DNA of 64,000 nt from Crossaster papposus (Eukaryota; Echinodermata; Asteroidea; Velatida; Solasteridae): assembly GCA_037893245.1 (NCBI GenBank), contig JBAIAA010000877.1:496001-560000 (forward strand), read 5' to 3'. Below the pieces are notes generated by a model. That model did no database searches, was not told where the DNA came from, and saw nothing but the letters and a program-made list of their open reading frames with translations. Below, in pieces: positions 8,916-20,420 of this stretch. Position 1 is the first letter of the stretch. Each line of letters starts with the position of its first letter. The position numbers and the translations under genes are program-made.

Positions 8916-9803
8916 TACTGCGGAGTAAACATAGTACCAGTTGAGCGCCGGCTTCGTTTTCGGGTTCGAATTCGTGCGCGTCGACCACGTTTCAGTCACA
9001 GCTTGGGAACGTTAAAAAATGATTTATTCCTTTCGTGTTGCCTTTTGGGCAAATTTCTTTGCTTCACATTGTCGATACTTAAATATTACAACATTATCTC
9101 TGTAAAAACACTCCGAAACATATCGCTATTGCGCAAATGTTAACGTTCATCGTGCAAAAATGTCGCGAAATTGTCTGTCGATTGTGGATATGAATATGCA
9201 ATTTAGAAACGTGCTGCATTACGTCAGTTGAGGGCGCAATGTCAGATGGCCGGCCTGTTGGGTTTTTTAATCACGATTTTCACGATGATGTAAATCAGAA
9301 ATCCCGAAGTGGTTCGTATTGTTTCCCGTATCATGAGTACGATTCCTGTTAAAAAATCACGAGACGCAGGCAGCATGCAAGCGAAGATGAACTGCCTATT
9401 GAGTATTATTAGTTCGGAAGTCGGGAAGTATTTTTACAAAGATTGTTTGTTATTCAGAGTCGATGGTATTCTACGGAGCCCCTAAAGGGACATATGACGA
9501 ATAAAAATCACCGTTACGAAATAATTTGAGTATTTTATTTCGTGCACTCAAAATAACTTATTTCGTGAGCTCGAAATGTTTTCGTGGCCACGAAATGACT
9601 TCGTGCGCTCCAAGAATATCTGTTCTTGAGCTCGAAATAATTTCGTACGCTCGAAATACTTTCTAGCTGCTACTCTACTCGCTAAGTTTCGCGATTTGTT
9701 TGTCATACAATCCATTATGTTTTTAAGACGTCAACAAGGTGTATCTATATGTTACGATTTCACCCAGCTAGCAGGTGCCGCGCGAAGCGCGGCATCCTGC
9801 TAG
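8916..9803 (+). mobile_element. Helitron unit 0 (3' portion only)
   Basis: This is the 3' part of the unit repeated downstream, cut at its left side by LINE copy B. It ends with the 7-bp-stem hairpin GCCGCGCGAAGCGCGGC (9777-9793), six bases, and CTAG (9800-9803), which is the Helitron 3' signature. The wider region CTAGCAGG...CCTGCTAG is also self-complementary. It has no Rep/helicase coding, so it is a non-autonomous copy. Confidence 0.75.
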
Positions 9804-11260
9804 TCTATACTATAAAAGATGTTAAATGCGCCATCTTGTCCCTGGGCGCAGCCATCTTGGAAACGCAGGGCCGCGCCATCTTGGCGCGTGGTTGGCGCCA
9901 TGTTGGCTTTTGGTCGGGCGACTCGTCGCAGCGCGCGTGTGCCGCCGGCGTCGGTGCTGCGGGGTGCCGGACCGTTCGCGACAGGGAATCCCCCGGGGAA
10001 TCCCCCGGGGAATAAGATTTAAAAAAAAATCGTATTCGTCCCGTGGTGAGATTTAAAAGAAACGGACGTTACCAATAAACGCGTAATCGCTTTTCGATTG
10101 CCTGTCGATGTCTGTGGGCCTTTTTGCGTGAACTATTGCGTTATTTTTGCATTGTCCTTGCCCGGAGTTCGGGCCGAAGCCTTCCCGAAATCGTACTACA
10201 GTAACTCGGTTGCCGAATTGTTGGCTGTTTGCGATTAAGCGGCGGCTGCATGCGTTACGCGAAGCCTTCGCAAATTGATTGTATCCGCCTTGCTTGCGCG
10301 GTGGCCGAGTTGGTGCCGAGTTTGTTTTTCGCGATTGGGCGGCCCCGTCACGTGTTATTTGAGCTGGTGCCCCGATTTATACTTCCTTGGTTATTGCGGA
10401 GTAAACATAGTACCAGTTGAGCGCCGGCTTCGAATTCGTGCGCGTCTACCACGTTTCAGTCACAGGTTGGGAACGTTAAAAAATGATTTATTCCTTTCGT
10501 GTTGCTTTTTGGGCAAATGTCTTTGGTTCACATTGTCGATACTTATATATTACAACATTATCTGTCTCAAAACACTCCGAAACATATCGCTATTGCCTCA
10601 ATTTCAACTTTGATCCCGCAAAAATGTCGCGAAATTGTATGGTGATGGTGGATATGAATATGCAAATTAGAAACGTGACTGCATTACGTCAGTTGAGGGC
10701 GCACTGTCAGATGGCCGGCCTGTTGGGTTTTTTAATCAGGATTTTCACGATGATGTAAACTCAGAAATCCCGAAGTGGTTCGTATTGTTTCCCGTACGAT
10801 TCCTGTTAAAAAATCACGAGACGCAGGCAGCATGCAAGCGAAGATGGACTGCCTATTGAGTATTATTAGTTCGAAAGTCGGGAAGTATTTTTACAAAGAT
10901 TGTTTGTTATTCAGACTCGATGGTATTCTACGGAGCCCCTAAAGGGACATATGACGAATAAAAATCACCGTTACGAAATAATTTGAGTATTTTATTTCGT
11001 GCACTCAAAATCACTTATTTCGTGAGCTCGAAATGTTGTCGTGGCCACGAAATGACTTCTTGCGCTCCAAGAATATCTGTTCGTGAGCTCGAAATAATTT
11101 CGTGCGCTCGAAATACTTTCTAGCTGGTACTCTACTCGCTAAGTTTCGCGATTTGTTTGTCATACAATCCATTATGTTTTTAAGACGTCAACAAGGTGTA
11201 TCTATAAGTTACGATTTCACCCAGCTAGCAGGTGCCGCGCGAAGCGCGGCATCCTGCTAG
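9804..11260 (+). mobile_element. Non-autonomous Helitron unit A, complete (1457 bp)
   Basis: It starts TCTATACTATAAAAGATG, a 5' TC terminus of the form common in animal Helitrons, directly after the CTAG of the previous copy. It ends with the palindromic hairpin and CTAG at 11257-11260. The 5' 200 bp are GC-rich with four GCCATCTTG-like motifs and a TATAAAAG close to the terminus. The 3' 300 bp hold the TTTCGTG/CTCGAAAT motif cluster. The open frames inside are short, are not conserved as protein and carry no Rep or helicase motifs, so I treat them as chance. Confidence 0.75.
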
Positions 11261-11272
11261 TCTATACTATAA

Positions 11273-14200
11273 TCTATACTATAAAAGATGACAAATGCGC
11301 CATCTTGTCCCTGGGCGCCGCCATCTTGGAACGCAGGGCCGCGCCATCTTGGCGCGTGGTTGGCGCCATGTTGGCTTTTGGTCGGGCGACTCGTCGCCGC
11401 GCGCGTGTGCGGCCGGCGTCGGTGCGGCGGGGTGCCGGATCGTTCGCGACGGGGAATCCCCCGGGGAATAAGATTAATAAAAAAAATCGTATTCGTCCGA
11501 GGTGAGATTTAAGAGAAACGGACGTTACCGATAAACGCGTAATCGCTTTTCGATTGCCTGTCGATGTCTGTGGGCCTTTTTGCGTGAACTATTGCGTTAT
11601 TTTTGCATCGTCCTTGCCCGGAGTTCGGGCCGAAGCCTTCCCGAAATCGTACTACCGTAACTCGGTTGCCAAATTGTCGGCTGTTTGCGATTAAGCGGCG
11701 GCTACATGCGTTACGCGAAGCCTTCGCAAATTAATTGCATCCGCCTTGCTTGCGCGGTGGCCGAGTTGGCCCCGTCACGTGTTATTTGAGCTTTATACTC
11801 CCTTGGTTATTGCGGAGTTTGAGCGCCAGCTTCGTTTTCGGCTTCGAATTTCGTGCACGTCTACCACATTGCAGTCACAGGCTTGGAACGTTAAAAAATG
11901 ATTTATTCCTTTCGTGTTGCCTTTTGGGCAAATTTCTTTGCTTTATATTGTCGATACTTAAATATTACAACATTATCTGTCTCAAAACACTCCGAAACAT
12001 ATCGCTATTGCCTCAATTTCAACTTTGATCGTGCAAAAATGTCGCGAAATTGTATGGCGATGGTGGATATGAATATGCAATTTAGAAACGTGACTGCACT
12101 ACGTCAGTTGAGGGCGCACTGTCAGATGGCCGGCCTGTTGGGTTTTTTAATCAGGATTTTCACGATGATGTAAACTTGGAAATCCCGAAGTGGTTCGTAT
12201 TGTTTCCCGTACGATTCCTGTTAAAAAATCACGAGACGCAGGCAGCATGCAAGCAAAGATGAACTGCCTATTGAGTATTATTAGTTCGGAAGTCGGGAAG
12301 TATTTTTACAGAGATTGTTTGTTATTCAGAGTCGATGGTATTCTACGGAGCCCCTAAAGGGACATAAGACGAATAAAAATCACCGTTACGAAATAATTTG
12401 AATATTTTATTTCGTGCACTAAAAATAACTTATTTCGTGAGCTCGAAATGTTGTCGTGGCCACGAAATGACTTCGTGCGCTCCAAGAATATCTGTTCGTG
12501 AGCTCGAAATAATTTCGTGCGCTCGAAATACTTTCTAGCTGGTACTCTACTCGCTAAGTTTCGCGATTTGTTTGTCATACAATCCATTATGTTTTTAAGA
12601 CGTCAACAAGGTGTATCTATAAGTTACGATTTCACCCAGCTAGCAGGTGCCGCGTATGGCGATGGTGGATATGAATATGCAATTTAGAAAACGTGACTGC
12701 ATTACTTCAGTTGAGGGCGCACTGTCAGATGGCCGGCCTGTTGGGTTTTTTAATCAGGATTTTCACGATGATGTAAACTCAGAAATCCCGAAGTGGTTCG
12801 TATTGTTTCCCGTACGATTCCTGTTAAAAAATCACGAGACGCAGGCAGCATGCAAGCAAAGATGAACTGCCTATTGAGTATTATTAGTTCGGAAGTCGGG
12901 AAGTATTTTTACAGAGATTGTTTGTTATTCAGAATCGATGGTATTCTACGGAGCCCCTAAAGGGACATAAGACGAATAAAAATCACCGTTACGAAATAAT
13001 TGGAGTATTTTATTTCGTGCACTCAAAATAACTTATTTCGTGAGCTCGAAATGTTGTCGTGGCCACGAAATGACTTCGTGCGCTCCAAGAATATCTGTTC
13101 GTGAGCTCGAAATAATTTCGTGCGCTCGAAATACTTTCTAGCTGGTACTATACTCGCTAAGTTTCGCGATTTGTTTGTCATACAATCCATTATGTTTTTA
13201 AGACGTCAACAAGGTGTATCTATAAGTTACGATTTCACCCAGCTAGCAGGTGCCGCGTATGGCGATGGTGGATATGAATATGCAATTTAGAAACGTGACT
13301 GCATTACTTCAGTTGAGGGCGCACTGTGAGATGGCCGGCCTGTTGGGTTTTTTAATCAGGATTTTCACGATGATGTAAACTCAGAAATCCCGAAGTGGTT
13401 CGTATTGTTTCCCGTACGATTCCTGTAAAAAAATCACGAGACGCAGGCAGCATGCAAGCAAAGACGAACTGCCTATTGAGTATTATTAGTTTGGAAGTTT
13501 GGAAGTCCGGAAGTATTTTTACAAATATTGTTTTTATTCAGCGTCCATGGTATTCTACGGAGCCCATAAAGGGACATATGATGAATACAAATCACCGTTA
13601 CGAAATAATTTGAGTTTTTTATTTCGTGCACTCAAAATAACTTATTTCGTGAGCTCGAAATGTTTTCGTGGACACGGAATGACTTCGTGCGCTCCCACAA
13701 AATTTGTTCGTGAGCTCGAAATAGTTTCGTGCGCTCGAAAATAATTTCTAGCTGGTACTCTACTCGCTAAGTTTCGCGGTTTGTTTGTCATCGCTATTGC
13801 CTCAATGTTACCTTTGATCGTGCAAAAATGTCGCGAAATTGTATGGCGATCGTGGATATGAATATGCAATTCAGAAACGTGACTACGTCTCGGCTTCGGC
13901 CTCCGAATTGTCACAGTTTTTGAACGTAAAAACAATGATTTATTCCTTTCACATTGTCAATACTTAAATATTACAACATTATCTCTCTAAAAACACTCCG
14001 AAACATATCGCTATTGCCTCAATTTTAACTTTGATCGTGCAAAAATGTCGCGAAATTGTATGGCGATCGTGGATATGAATATTCAATTTAGAAACGTGAC
14101 TGCATTATACGCATATTGTTTTTATTCAGAGTCAATGGTATCCTACGGAGCCCCTAAAGGGACATATGACGAATACAAATCACCGTGACGAAATCATTTG

Positions 14201-14428
14201 ATTATTTCATTATGTGCCCACGAAATCATTTCGTGCACTCGAAATAACTTATTTCGTGAGCTCGAAACGATTTCGTGCGCTCAAAAAAAATATTTTCGTG
14301 AGCTCCAAATTTTTCTCGGTTTGTTTGTCATACAATCCATTATGTTTTTAGGACGTCAACAAGGTATATCTATAAGTTACGATTCCACCCAGCTAGCGGG
14401 TGCCGCGCGAAGCGCGGCATCCCGCTGG
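11273..14428 (+). mobile_element. Non-autonomous Helitron unit B, internally expanded (3156 bp)
   Basis: A 12-base partial start (TCTATACTATAA, 11261-11272) precedes the full 5' end TCTATACTATAAAAG at 11273, so the left terminus is duplicated. The unit contains extra internal copies of its 3' ~600 bp, then a diverged part (13790-14330). It ends with the hairpin and CTGG instead of CTAG (14425-14428). Despite that change, the next unit's TCTATACTATAAAAG follows immediately. Confidence 0.72.
12053..13790 (+). repeat. ~603-bp direct tandem repeats within Helitron unit B
   Basis: Segments 12053-12654 and 12655-13257 are near-identical, and a third, more diverged copy runs to about 13790. Each begins TATGGCGATGGTGGATATG and ends in a truncated terminal hairpin ...AGCAGGTGCCGCG. 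The hairpin's left arm is therefore fused directly to internal sequence. Unit C has the same arrangement (15250-15864 and 15865 onward). Confidence 0.8.
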
Positions 14429-16472
14429 TCTATACTATAAAAGATGACAAATGCGCCATCTTGTCCCTGGGCGCCGCCATCTTAGAACGCAGGGCCGCGC
14501 CATCTTGGCGCGTGGTTGGCGCCATGTTGGCTTTTGGTCGGGCGACTCGTCGCCGCGCGTGTGTGCCGCCGGCGTCGGTGCGGCGGGGTGCCGGATCGTT
14601 CGCGACGGGGAAACCCCCGGGGAATAAGATTTTTAAAAAAAAATCGTATTCGTCCGAGGTGAGATTTAAAAGAAACGGACGTTACCGATAAACGCGTAAT
14701 CGCTTTTCGATTGCCTGTCGATGTCTGTGGGCCTTTTTGCGTGAACTTTTGCGTTATTTTTGCATTGTCCTTTTCCGGAGTTCGGGCCGAAGCCTTCCCG
14801 AAATCGTACTACTGTAACTCGGTTGCCAAATTGTTGGCTGTTTGCGATTAAGCGGCGGCTACATGCGTTCGCGAAACCTTCGCAAATTGATTGTATCCGT
14901 CTTGCTTGCGCGGTGGCCGAGTTGGTGCCGAGTTTGTTATTCGCCATTGGGCGGCCCATCCCGTGTTATTTGAGCTGGTGCCCCGATTTATTCTTCCTTG
15001 GTTTACTGCGGAGTAAACATAGTACCAGTTGAGCGCCGGCTTCAAATTTTTGCGCGTCTACCACGTTTCAGTCACAGGTTGGGAACGTTAACAAATGATT
15101 TATTCCTTTCGTGTTGCTTTTTGGGCAAATGTCTTTGCTTCACATCGCCGATACTTAAATATTACAACATTATCTGTCTCAAAACACTCCGAAACATATC
15201 GCTATTGCCTCAATTTCAACTTTGATCGCGCAAAAATGTCACGAAATTGTATGGCGATGGTGGATATGAATATGCAATTTAGAAACGTGACTGCATTACG
15301 TCAGTTGAGGGCGCACTGTCAGACGGCCGGGCCTGTTGGGTTTTTTAATCATGATTTTCACGATGATGTCAAACAGAAATCCCGAAGTGGTTCGTTCGTA
15401 TTGTTTCCCGTACGATTCCTGTTAAAAATCACGAGACGCAGGCAGCATGCAAGCGAAGATGGACTGCCTATTGAGTATTATTAGTTTGGAAGTCGGGAAG
15501 TATTTTTACAAAGATTGTGTTTGTTATTAATTCAGAGTCAATGGTATTCTACGGAGCCCCTAAAGGAACATAAGACGAATACAAATCACCGTTACGAAAT
15601 AATTTGAGTATTTTATTTCGTGCACTCAAAATAACTTATTTCGTGAGCTCGAAATGTTGTCGTGGCCACGAAATGACTTCGTGCGCTCCAAGAATATCTG
15701 TTCGTGAGCTCGAAATAATTTCGTGCGCTCGAAATACTTTCTAGCTGGTACTCTACTCGCTAAGTTTCGCGATTTGTTTGTCGTACAATCCATTATGTTT
15801 TTAAGACGTCGATAATTAAGGTGTATCTATAAGTTACGATTTCACCCAGCTAGCAGGTGCCGCGTATGGCGATGGTGGATATGAATATGCAATTTAGAAA
15901 CGTGACTGCATTACTTCAGTTGAGGGCGCACTGTCAGATGGCCGGCCTGTTGGGTTTTTTAATCAGGATTTTCACGATGATGTAAACTCAGAAATCCCGA
16001 AGTGGTTCGTATTGTTTCCCGTACGATTCCTGTTAAAAAATCACGAGACGCAGGCAGCATGCAAGCAAAGATGAACTGCCTATTGAGTATTATTGGTTCG
16101 GAAGTCGGGAAGTATTTTTTACAAAGATTGTTTGTTATTCAGAGTCGATGGTATTCTACGGAGCCCCTAAAGGGACATAAGACGAATACAAATCACCGTT
16201 ACGAAATAATTTGAGTGTTTTATTTCGTGCACTCAAAATAACTTATTTCGTGAGCTCGAAATGTTGTCGTGGCCACGAAATGACTTCGTGCGCTCCAAGA
16301 ATATCTGTTCGTGAGCTCGAAATAATTTCGTGCGCTCGAAATACTTTCTAGCTGGTACTCTACTCGCTAAGTTTCGCGATTTGTTTGTCATACAATTCAT
16401 TATGTTTTTAAGACGTCAATAAGGTGTATCTATAAGTTACGATTTCCCCAGCTAGCAGGTGCCCCGCGCTAG
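14429..16472 (+). mobile_element. Non-autonomous Helitron unit C (2044 bp), array end
   Basis: It starts TCTATACTATAAAAG directly after unit B and contains one extra internal ~600-bp copy. Its 3' end is damaged: AGCAGGTGCCCCGCG then CTAG (16469-16472). The hairpin's right arm is lost. The next base is T, the usual host base after a Helitron, and the repeat similarity ends there. Confidence 0.7.
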
Positions 16473-17730
16473 TCATAATCAAAAACAGGCCAAGCTTAAG
16501 GGTGCCGCCATTACTAATACTATTGGCGCCTCGACTTTTGAGGGCGCTACACATTATTTTTGTCAAAACATTCGCTTCAGACGCTTCGAGTCCAAAAGCG
16601 AAAAATCTATTATTATATTTTTGTTTCTATTTTTTTTTCAAGACCCATTTTTACTGTGTTTGTTTTTGTACCAACTTGTATCTCACCGAAATTTCGCGAC
16701 GATTTTCTCTCCACTGATGTTCACTCCGAACCGTTGAGGGTGGCTGACCCTGGTGCGCTGGATAGCCGGGCTAGATAGCCCTTTCGCTGGACTATGTTGT
16801 TCTCTAACACAATGACTGCTAGATGGACATTGCTGTAGGCCCAACTTGGATTCGCAGTTTGCTCACTATTGACGAATATGTTTCAATCAGCAGGTAGACC
16901 CAGCCTTGTATTTTACACCCCAAGCGACGAGGTGTGGTGGTCGACTTCAGATTACTCTTTAGTCGATGGGACCCTTCCACACAAATTTAAAGGGCCCAGT
17001 AATTCAGGTACACCCCCTGCTACACCTGGCTGGGGCAGAGAGGGAGCTTAACCCCTCACTGGTGCTAGGAATAACACTCCCCTCACCCAATAAGTATAAA
17101 TCCTCCAGACTTATAAGCTAGAAGAGTTAAGTACTCAAATGGTGTTTAAAGCCCACAAGAACATTTACATTCATTTAAAAAATAACCTAGCGAATGATTA
17201 GGCCAGATAAAAAACAAAACTAGTTTCTAGTCCATATGATTTTTGGTTATAGGGTCGTATCATATAACAATAATTAGACTCCACTAACTCTACAAAAGAA
17301 GAAGAATTAGGATTGGTAGAAAAGTGCCGATGTGAATATAACTCAGATTTTTGTCACTTTTAATTTATTTAAAAACTTTTGTTGTAGCAAAAAATCGATC
17401 CACACGAGGATAAGAAACAATAATGATTTGGCCTTATAAAAAGCTTACATGGATTAAATATTGTACTGGTCCCCCCTTGTTTATTTCATCTGGTTTGTCG
17501 TCTAGAAGAAAACAGAAAAACCAATGTAGGTAATGTTAACGATCATTCAAATGACTGATCGTTGAAAATTACTTACATTGTTGTTTTTTTCTTATTATGT
17601 ACGGTTTTCCTATAATCACGGCTTTAGCAACTGCTGCGTTTTTTGAGAGACACCTTGTAGTTAGAGAAGTTACCAGTAAAGATACCAAACATTTTTGTTT
17701 TTTAAGAGCCAAAGATTGCAAACTGCATGA
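16473..17730. other. No gene recognised
   Basis: Unique-looking sequence follows the Helitron array. Short open frames (16459-16778) are T-rich and overlap in all frames without domain signals. A short perfect inverted repeat lies near 17539-17565 (GATCATTCAAATGACTGATC region). I see no RNA gene and no splice-supported exon. Confidence 0.5.
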
Positions 17731-17739
17731 AGTCTTGGC

Positions 17740-18090
17740 TGCAAGACGTCCTAATGGCGGTATGCAGCGCTCCGTATGCCGCCGATGCAGGCGCCCTCTA
17801 ACGCCTAACGTGACCACGCCCTTAGCTTCGAATAGAACGTCTTGGCTAACTAACTTAATCGCTCGAAAAATTCGCATGTGTGTGTGACATTGTGTGTACA
17901 ATCGCGTGACGTAACATGGTCAAGTTTCTGTTACGTCACGTAATTATGCACGCAACGTCACACGCGCATGCAAATGCGACACAATTACGCTTAATAATTT
18001 TCCGAGCGATTGTTGGTTAGCCAAGACGTCTTATTCCAAGGTCATGGCGTGGTCTACGTTTAGCGGATGCCCTCATAGGCAGCCTACGAT
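17740..18090. mobile_element. MITE-like long hairpin, copy 1
   Basis: The two halves are imperfect inverted complements. ACCACGCC...ACGTCTTGGCTAACTAAC...ATCGCTCG on the left (about 17810-17865) pairs with CGAGCGAT...GTTAGCCAAGACGT...GGCGTGGT on the right (about 18000-18055). Weaker similarity continues outward. The centre has GTTACGTCAC and GCATGCAAAT motifs. It is non-coding. A second copy lies at about 19135-19415, which supports a dispersed element. Confidence 0.55.
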
Positions 18091-18598
18091 ACCGCGATTA
18101 GAATGCAAAGAATGTGTAATTTTCTTATTTTTTTATATATATTTGTTTTACATATAATTGTATTTTATACCTTTATATAACATTGTACTATGGATAAGCA
18201 TTCAGCCATTGAGCTGATTTTTTATTTTTGTTGTGATTGTAAATTAGTGTATACACAAGAAATTTAGACAATTAAAGAACCTTTAATAAAACTGAATTAT
18301 TGTGTGTATCTTTTTATTATTAGGTGTGATTGAGGTCTGCAGTTAAAACTCCGTGTTTACAAACCTAATACTACTGGTTGGCACAAGTCCGGTATATTGG
18401 AAATAGAGGTAACATTGTAATGGTGTATTGTTGCATTTTTGTTTTTTAATTGGCTAATATTTGACTTTTTGGAAAACATTTAAATTGTAAGGTGTTAGCC
18501 TTGTATTTTTATTAAAATTAACAAAATAATTACTTTTGGGAACACATTGAAATTGCAAGGGGTTAGTTAATAACCTTGGATTTTTATTAAAATTACAC

Positions 18599-18679
18599 AA
18601 ATAAACCACAAGAGAAACTGACTATGTGAATATGCACATTTACAAATAAGGCAAACTCAGTTTTACTTGTGGTTTATTT
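18599..18679. repeat. Inverted repeat AAATAAACCACAAG...CTTGTGGTTTATTT
   Basis: Arms of about 23 bases (AAATAAACCACAAG plus AAACTGA, with small gaps) flank a ~35-base loop. It lies inside the minisatellite and may be a small hairpin insertion. Confidence 0.6.
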
Positions 18680-18854
18680 ATGTATTATAAGATAAAACGT
18701 CGTATCCTTATTGAATGATCCCCACAATGTCGTTTCCCAGGTTGTATCGTACAATTGGGTGTGATCCCTTTGCTTAACGGCATTCTGGTGTTTATTACTT
18801 CTGACTAATGCCCTCGAACAAAGATACTGACAATTTGAGAGGCCACCAACATAG

Positions 18855-18921
18855 GGCAAGATAGCTCAGTTGGTAGATCGCCCGACCGGAATTCTAGAGG
18901 TCGCAGGTTCAACGCCTTGCC
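18855..18921 (+). other. tRNA-like sequence (tRNA relic or SINE head)
   Basis: GGCAAG...CTTGCC forms a 6-bp acceptor-like stem. TAGCTCAGTTGGTAGA matches a Pol III A box with D loop, and GGTTCAACGCC is a weak B box. The total is 67 nt, shorter than a normal 72-76 nt tRNA, and the anticodon and T stems do not fold cleanly. A degenerate tRNA copy or SINE 5' end is more likely than a functional tRNA gene. Confidence 0.5.
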
Positions 18922-19134
18922 AATTTCTTTGTTCACTTTTAATTTTATTAAATGTTGTACTTTTCTTTAAGAAAAAAAAATGTAAGGGGTTATAGCCTTG
19001 CATTTTTATAAAATTTGCCTAATTGTTTTATTTTTTAGATAAATTAAACATTAAAGGGGGTTAGCCTTGCATTTTTATAAATTTTTCCAAATTAACAATA
19101 TAGAACATTTTTAAATTGTAAGGGGTTAGCCTTG

Positions 19135-19415
19135 ACCTTCGCCATAACCTTCGAATATGTCGTCTTGGCTAACTCGCATAATCGCTCGGGAAATTACGAG
19201 CGGAATTGTGTACATTTGCATGCGCGTGTGATGTTGCGTGCATAATCGAATGATGCTGCATGCATAATCGCTAACTCATTGGTCAAGTTTCTGTTACATC
19301 ACATAATTATGCAACGTCACACGCGCATGCAAATCGACACGATTGTGCTTAGAATTTTCCGAGAGTGTATAAGGCCGATGTGAGTAAGGGTGGTCATAGC
19401 GTGGTCTACACTCAC
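19135..19415. mobile_element. MITE-like long hairpin, copy 2
   Basis: It matches copy 1 over GTCTTGGCTAACT...ATCGCTCG, GGTCAAGTTTCTGTTAC, CGTCACACGCGCATGCAAAT and GGTCATAGCGTGGTCTAC. The right arm is shorter. It abuts or interrupts the LINE fragment that follows on its right. Confidence 0.5.
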
Positions 19416-19760
19416 CGAGTATCCTACTAGCTCGTTTGATGATATCGTCAATTAATTTGTTCACTTTCTTATTGGTATTTCCAGCCCAACATAACAAACA
19501 ATAGGACCATACACTACAAATAACCGAGTTATAGAATATTGTCTTGATTTCCTTCCTGACTTCAAATGAGTTCAGCTTCCTCAAACATCACATTCTTGAG
19601 TTCAATCTTCTACCTACATGACTCACATGGTTGCTCCAGTCTAACCTATCATCAAAAACAACTCCAAGATATTTACACTCGGCAACACGTTAGTTGGGTC
19701 ATCTGGAACAATTCAGTGACCGTGGAGAGCAAAGGTTCGTTTCTAAGTGGATTTGTCTTC
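19415..19760 (-). pseudogene. LINE reverse-transcriptase C-terminal fragment
   Basis: On the minus strand the open frame reads RKLNSFEVRKEIKTIFYNSV, CSVWSYCLLCWAGN, then KVNKLIDDIIKRASRILGE. This is the conserved region downstream of RT in CR1/L2/RTE-like LINEs (F.SF...SFC..CW.GN...D...I.RII..ASRI.G). Upstream on the minus strand (19590-19740) a KYLGVVFDDRLDWSNHV-like motif can be read in a shifted frame. The fragment is 5'-truncated and decayed, and unrelated to the Tx1-like copies at 1-8.9 kb. Confidence 0.7.
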
Positions 19761-19829
19761 TATGAAGGTTATATAACAAATCTAGCAGGGGTGTCCCTCG
19801 CGAAAGTGTGGGCGGAATCCGTGAGAGTC

Positions 19830-20420
19830 AAAAATCCAAAATGGCCGCTGTCGGCCATTTTGAAAAATATTATTTTGATCGGTTTAGCCTCTTTTGCTGT
19901 TCAATATATGGTTTATAAGGTTTTTGGGGTCAAGGAACTCAAAAATGGCCGCCAAAACTGGTGAAATCATACAAAATCAAAACTAATCTAAAAAATATGA
20001 TCAATTAGTAAAATAGCATTTGGGATTTCATTCCCTGGATGGTAGTAGCTAATTTTCAGTAGTTCAGTTATGTTTTCATATTAAAAACATCCTAAATGGC
20101 CGTCTAAAATGGCCTCCAAAATTAATAAAATAACAGAAAACCGCATATACCACCTCAAAAATGTGTCATATCGTTTTAAAAAAATACCTTTGGATTTGAC
20201 TCAATGGTTATTAGTAACTAATTTCTGGCAATTAGGTTTTATTACCATTAAAACAATTCAAGATGGTGTCCAAAATGGCCACCAAATAGGTAAAATGAAT
20301 ATAACGTATCAACAATTTGAACATTGGGTAAAATAATCTTTGGGATTTTGTTCCTTGGCCATCAGTAACTATAGAACTACAAAGATGGTGGCCAAAATGG
20401 CTGCAACAATTGGTAAATAA
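19830..20420. repeat. Diverged ~150-bp tandem repeat with AAAATGGCCGCC motif
   Basis: A unit containing CAAAATGGCCGCCAAAA, a TGGGATTT(C/T)(A/G)TTCC(C/T)TGG stretch and ACTAATTT recurs around 19845-19950, 20095-20120, 20262-20290 and 20385-20410. It is non-coding; the open frames across it reflect the repeat. Confidence 0.55.

Larger units (their letters stand above)
18470..19135. repeat. Interrupted ~70-bp minisatellite
   Basis: Diverged copies of a unit like AAATTGTAAGGGGTTAGCC followed by TTGCATTTTTATAAAATT occur near 18480, 18550, 18980, 19045 and 19112. The run is interrupted by a hairpin and a tRNA-like sequence between 18599 and 18935. Confidence 0.6.

Noticed and set aside
9749..15484. 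Open frames conserved between Helitron units (for example 10483-10758 and 11898-12173)
   Set aside because: The similarity is that of the DNA unit. Frames are broken in other copies and show no Rep, helicase or other motif.
17597..17887. 96-aa plus-strand frame, with overlapping 110-aa minus frame
   Set aside because: It covers one arm of the long-hairpin MITE, is open on both strands and has no domain.
18855..18921. Functional tRNA gene
   Set aside because: Too short, and the anticodon and T arms do not fold properly.
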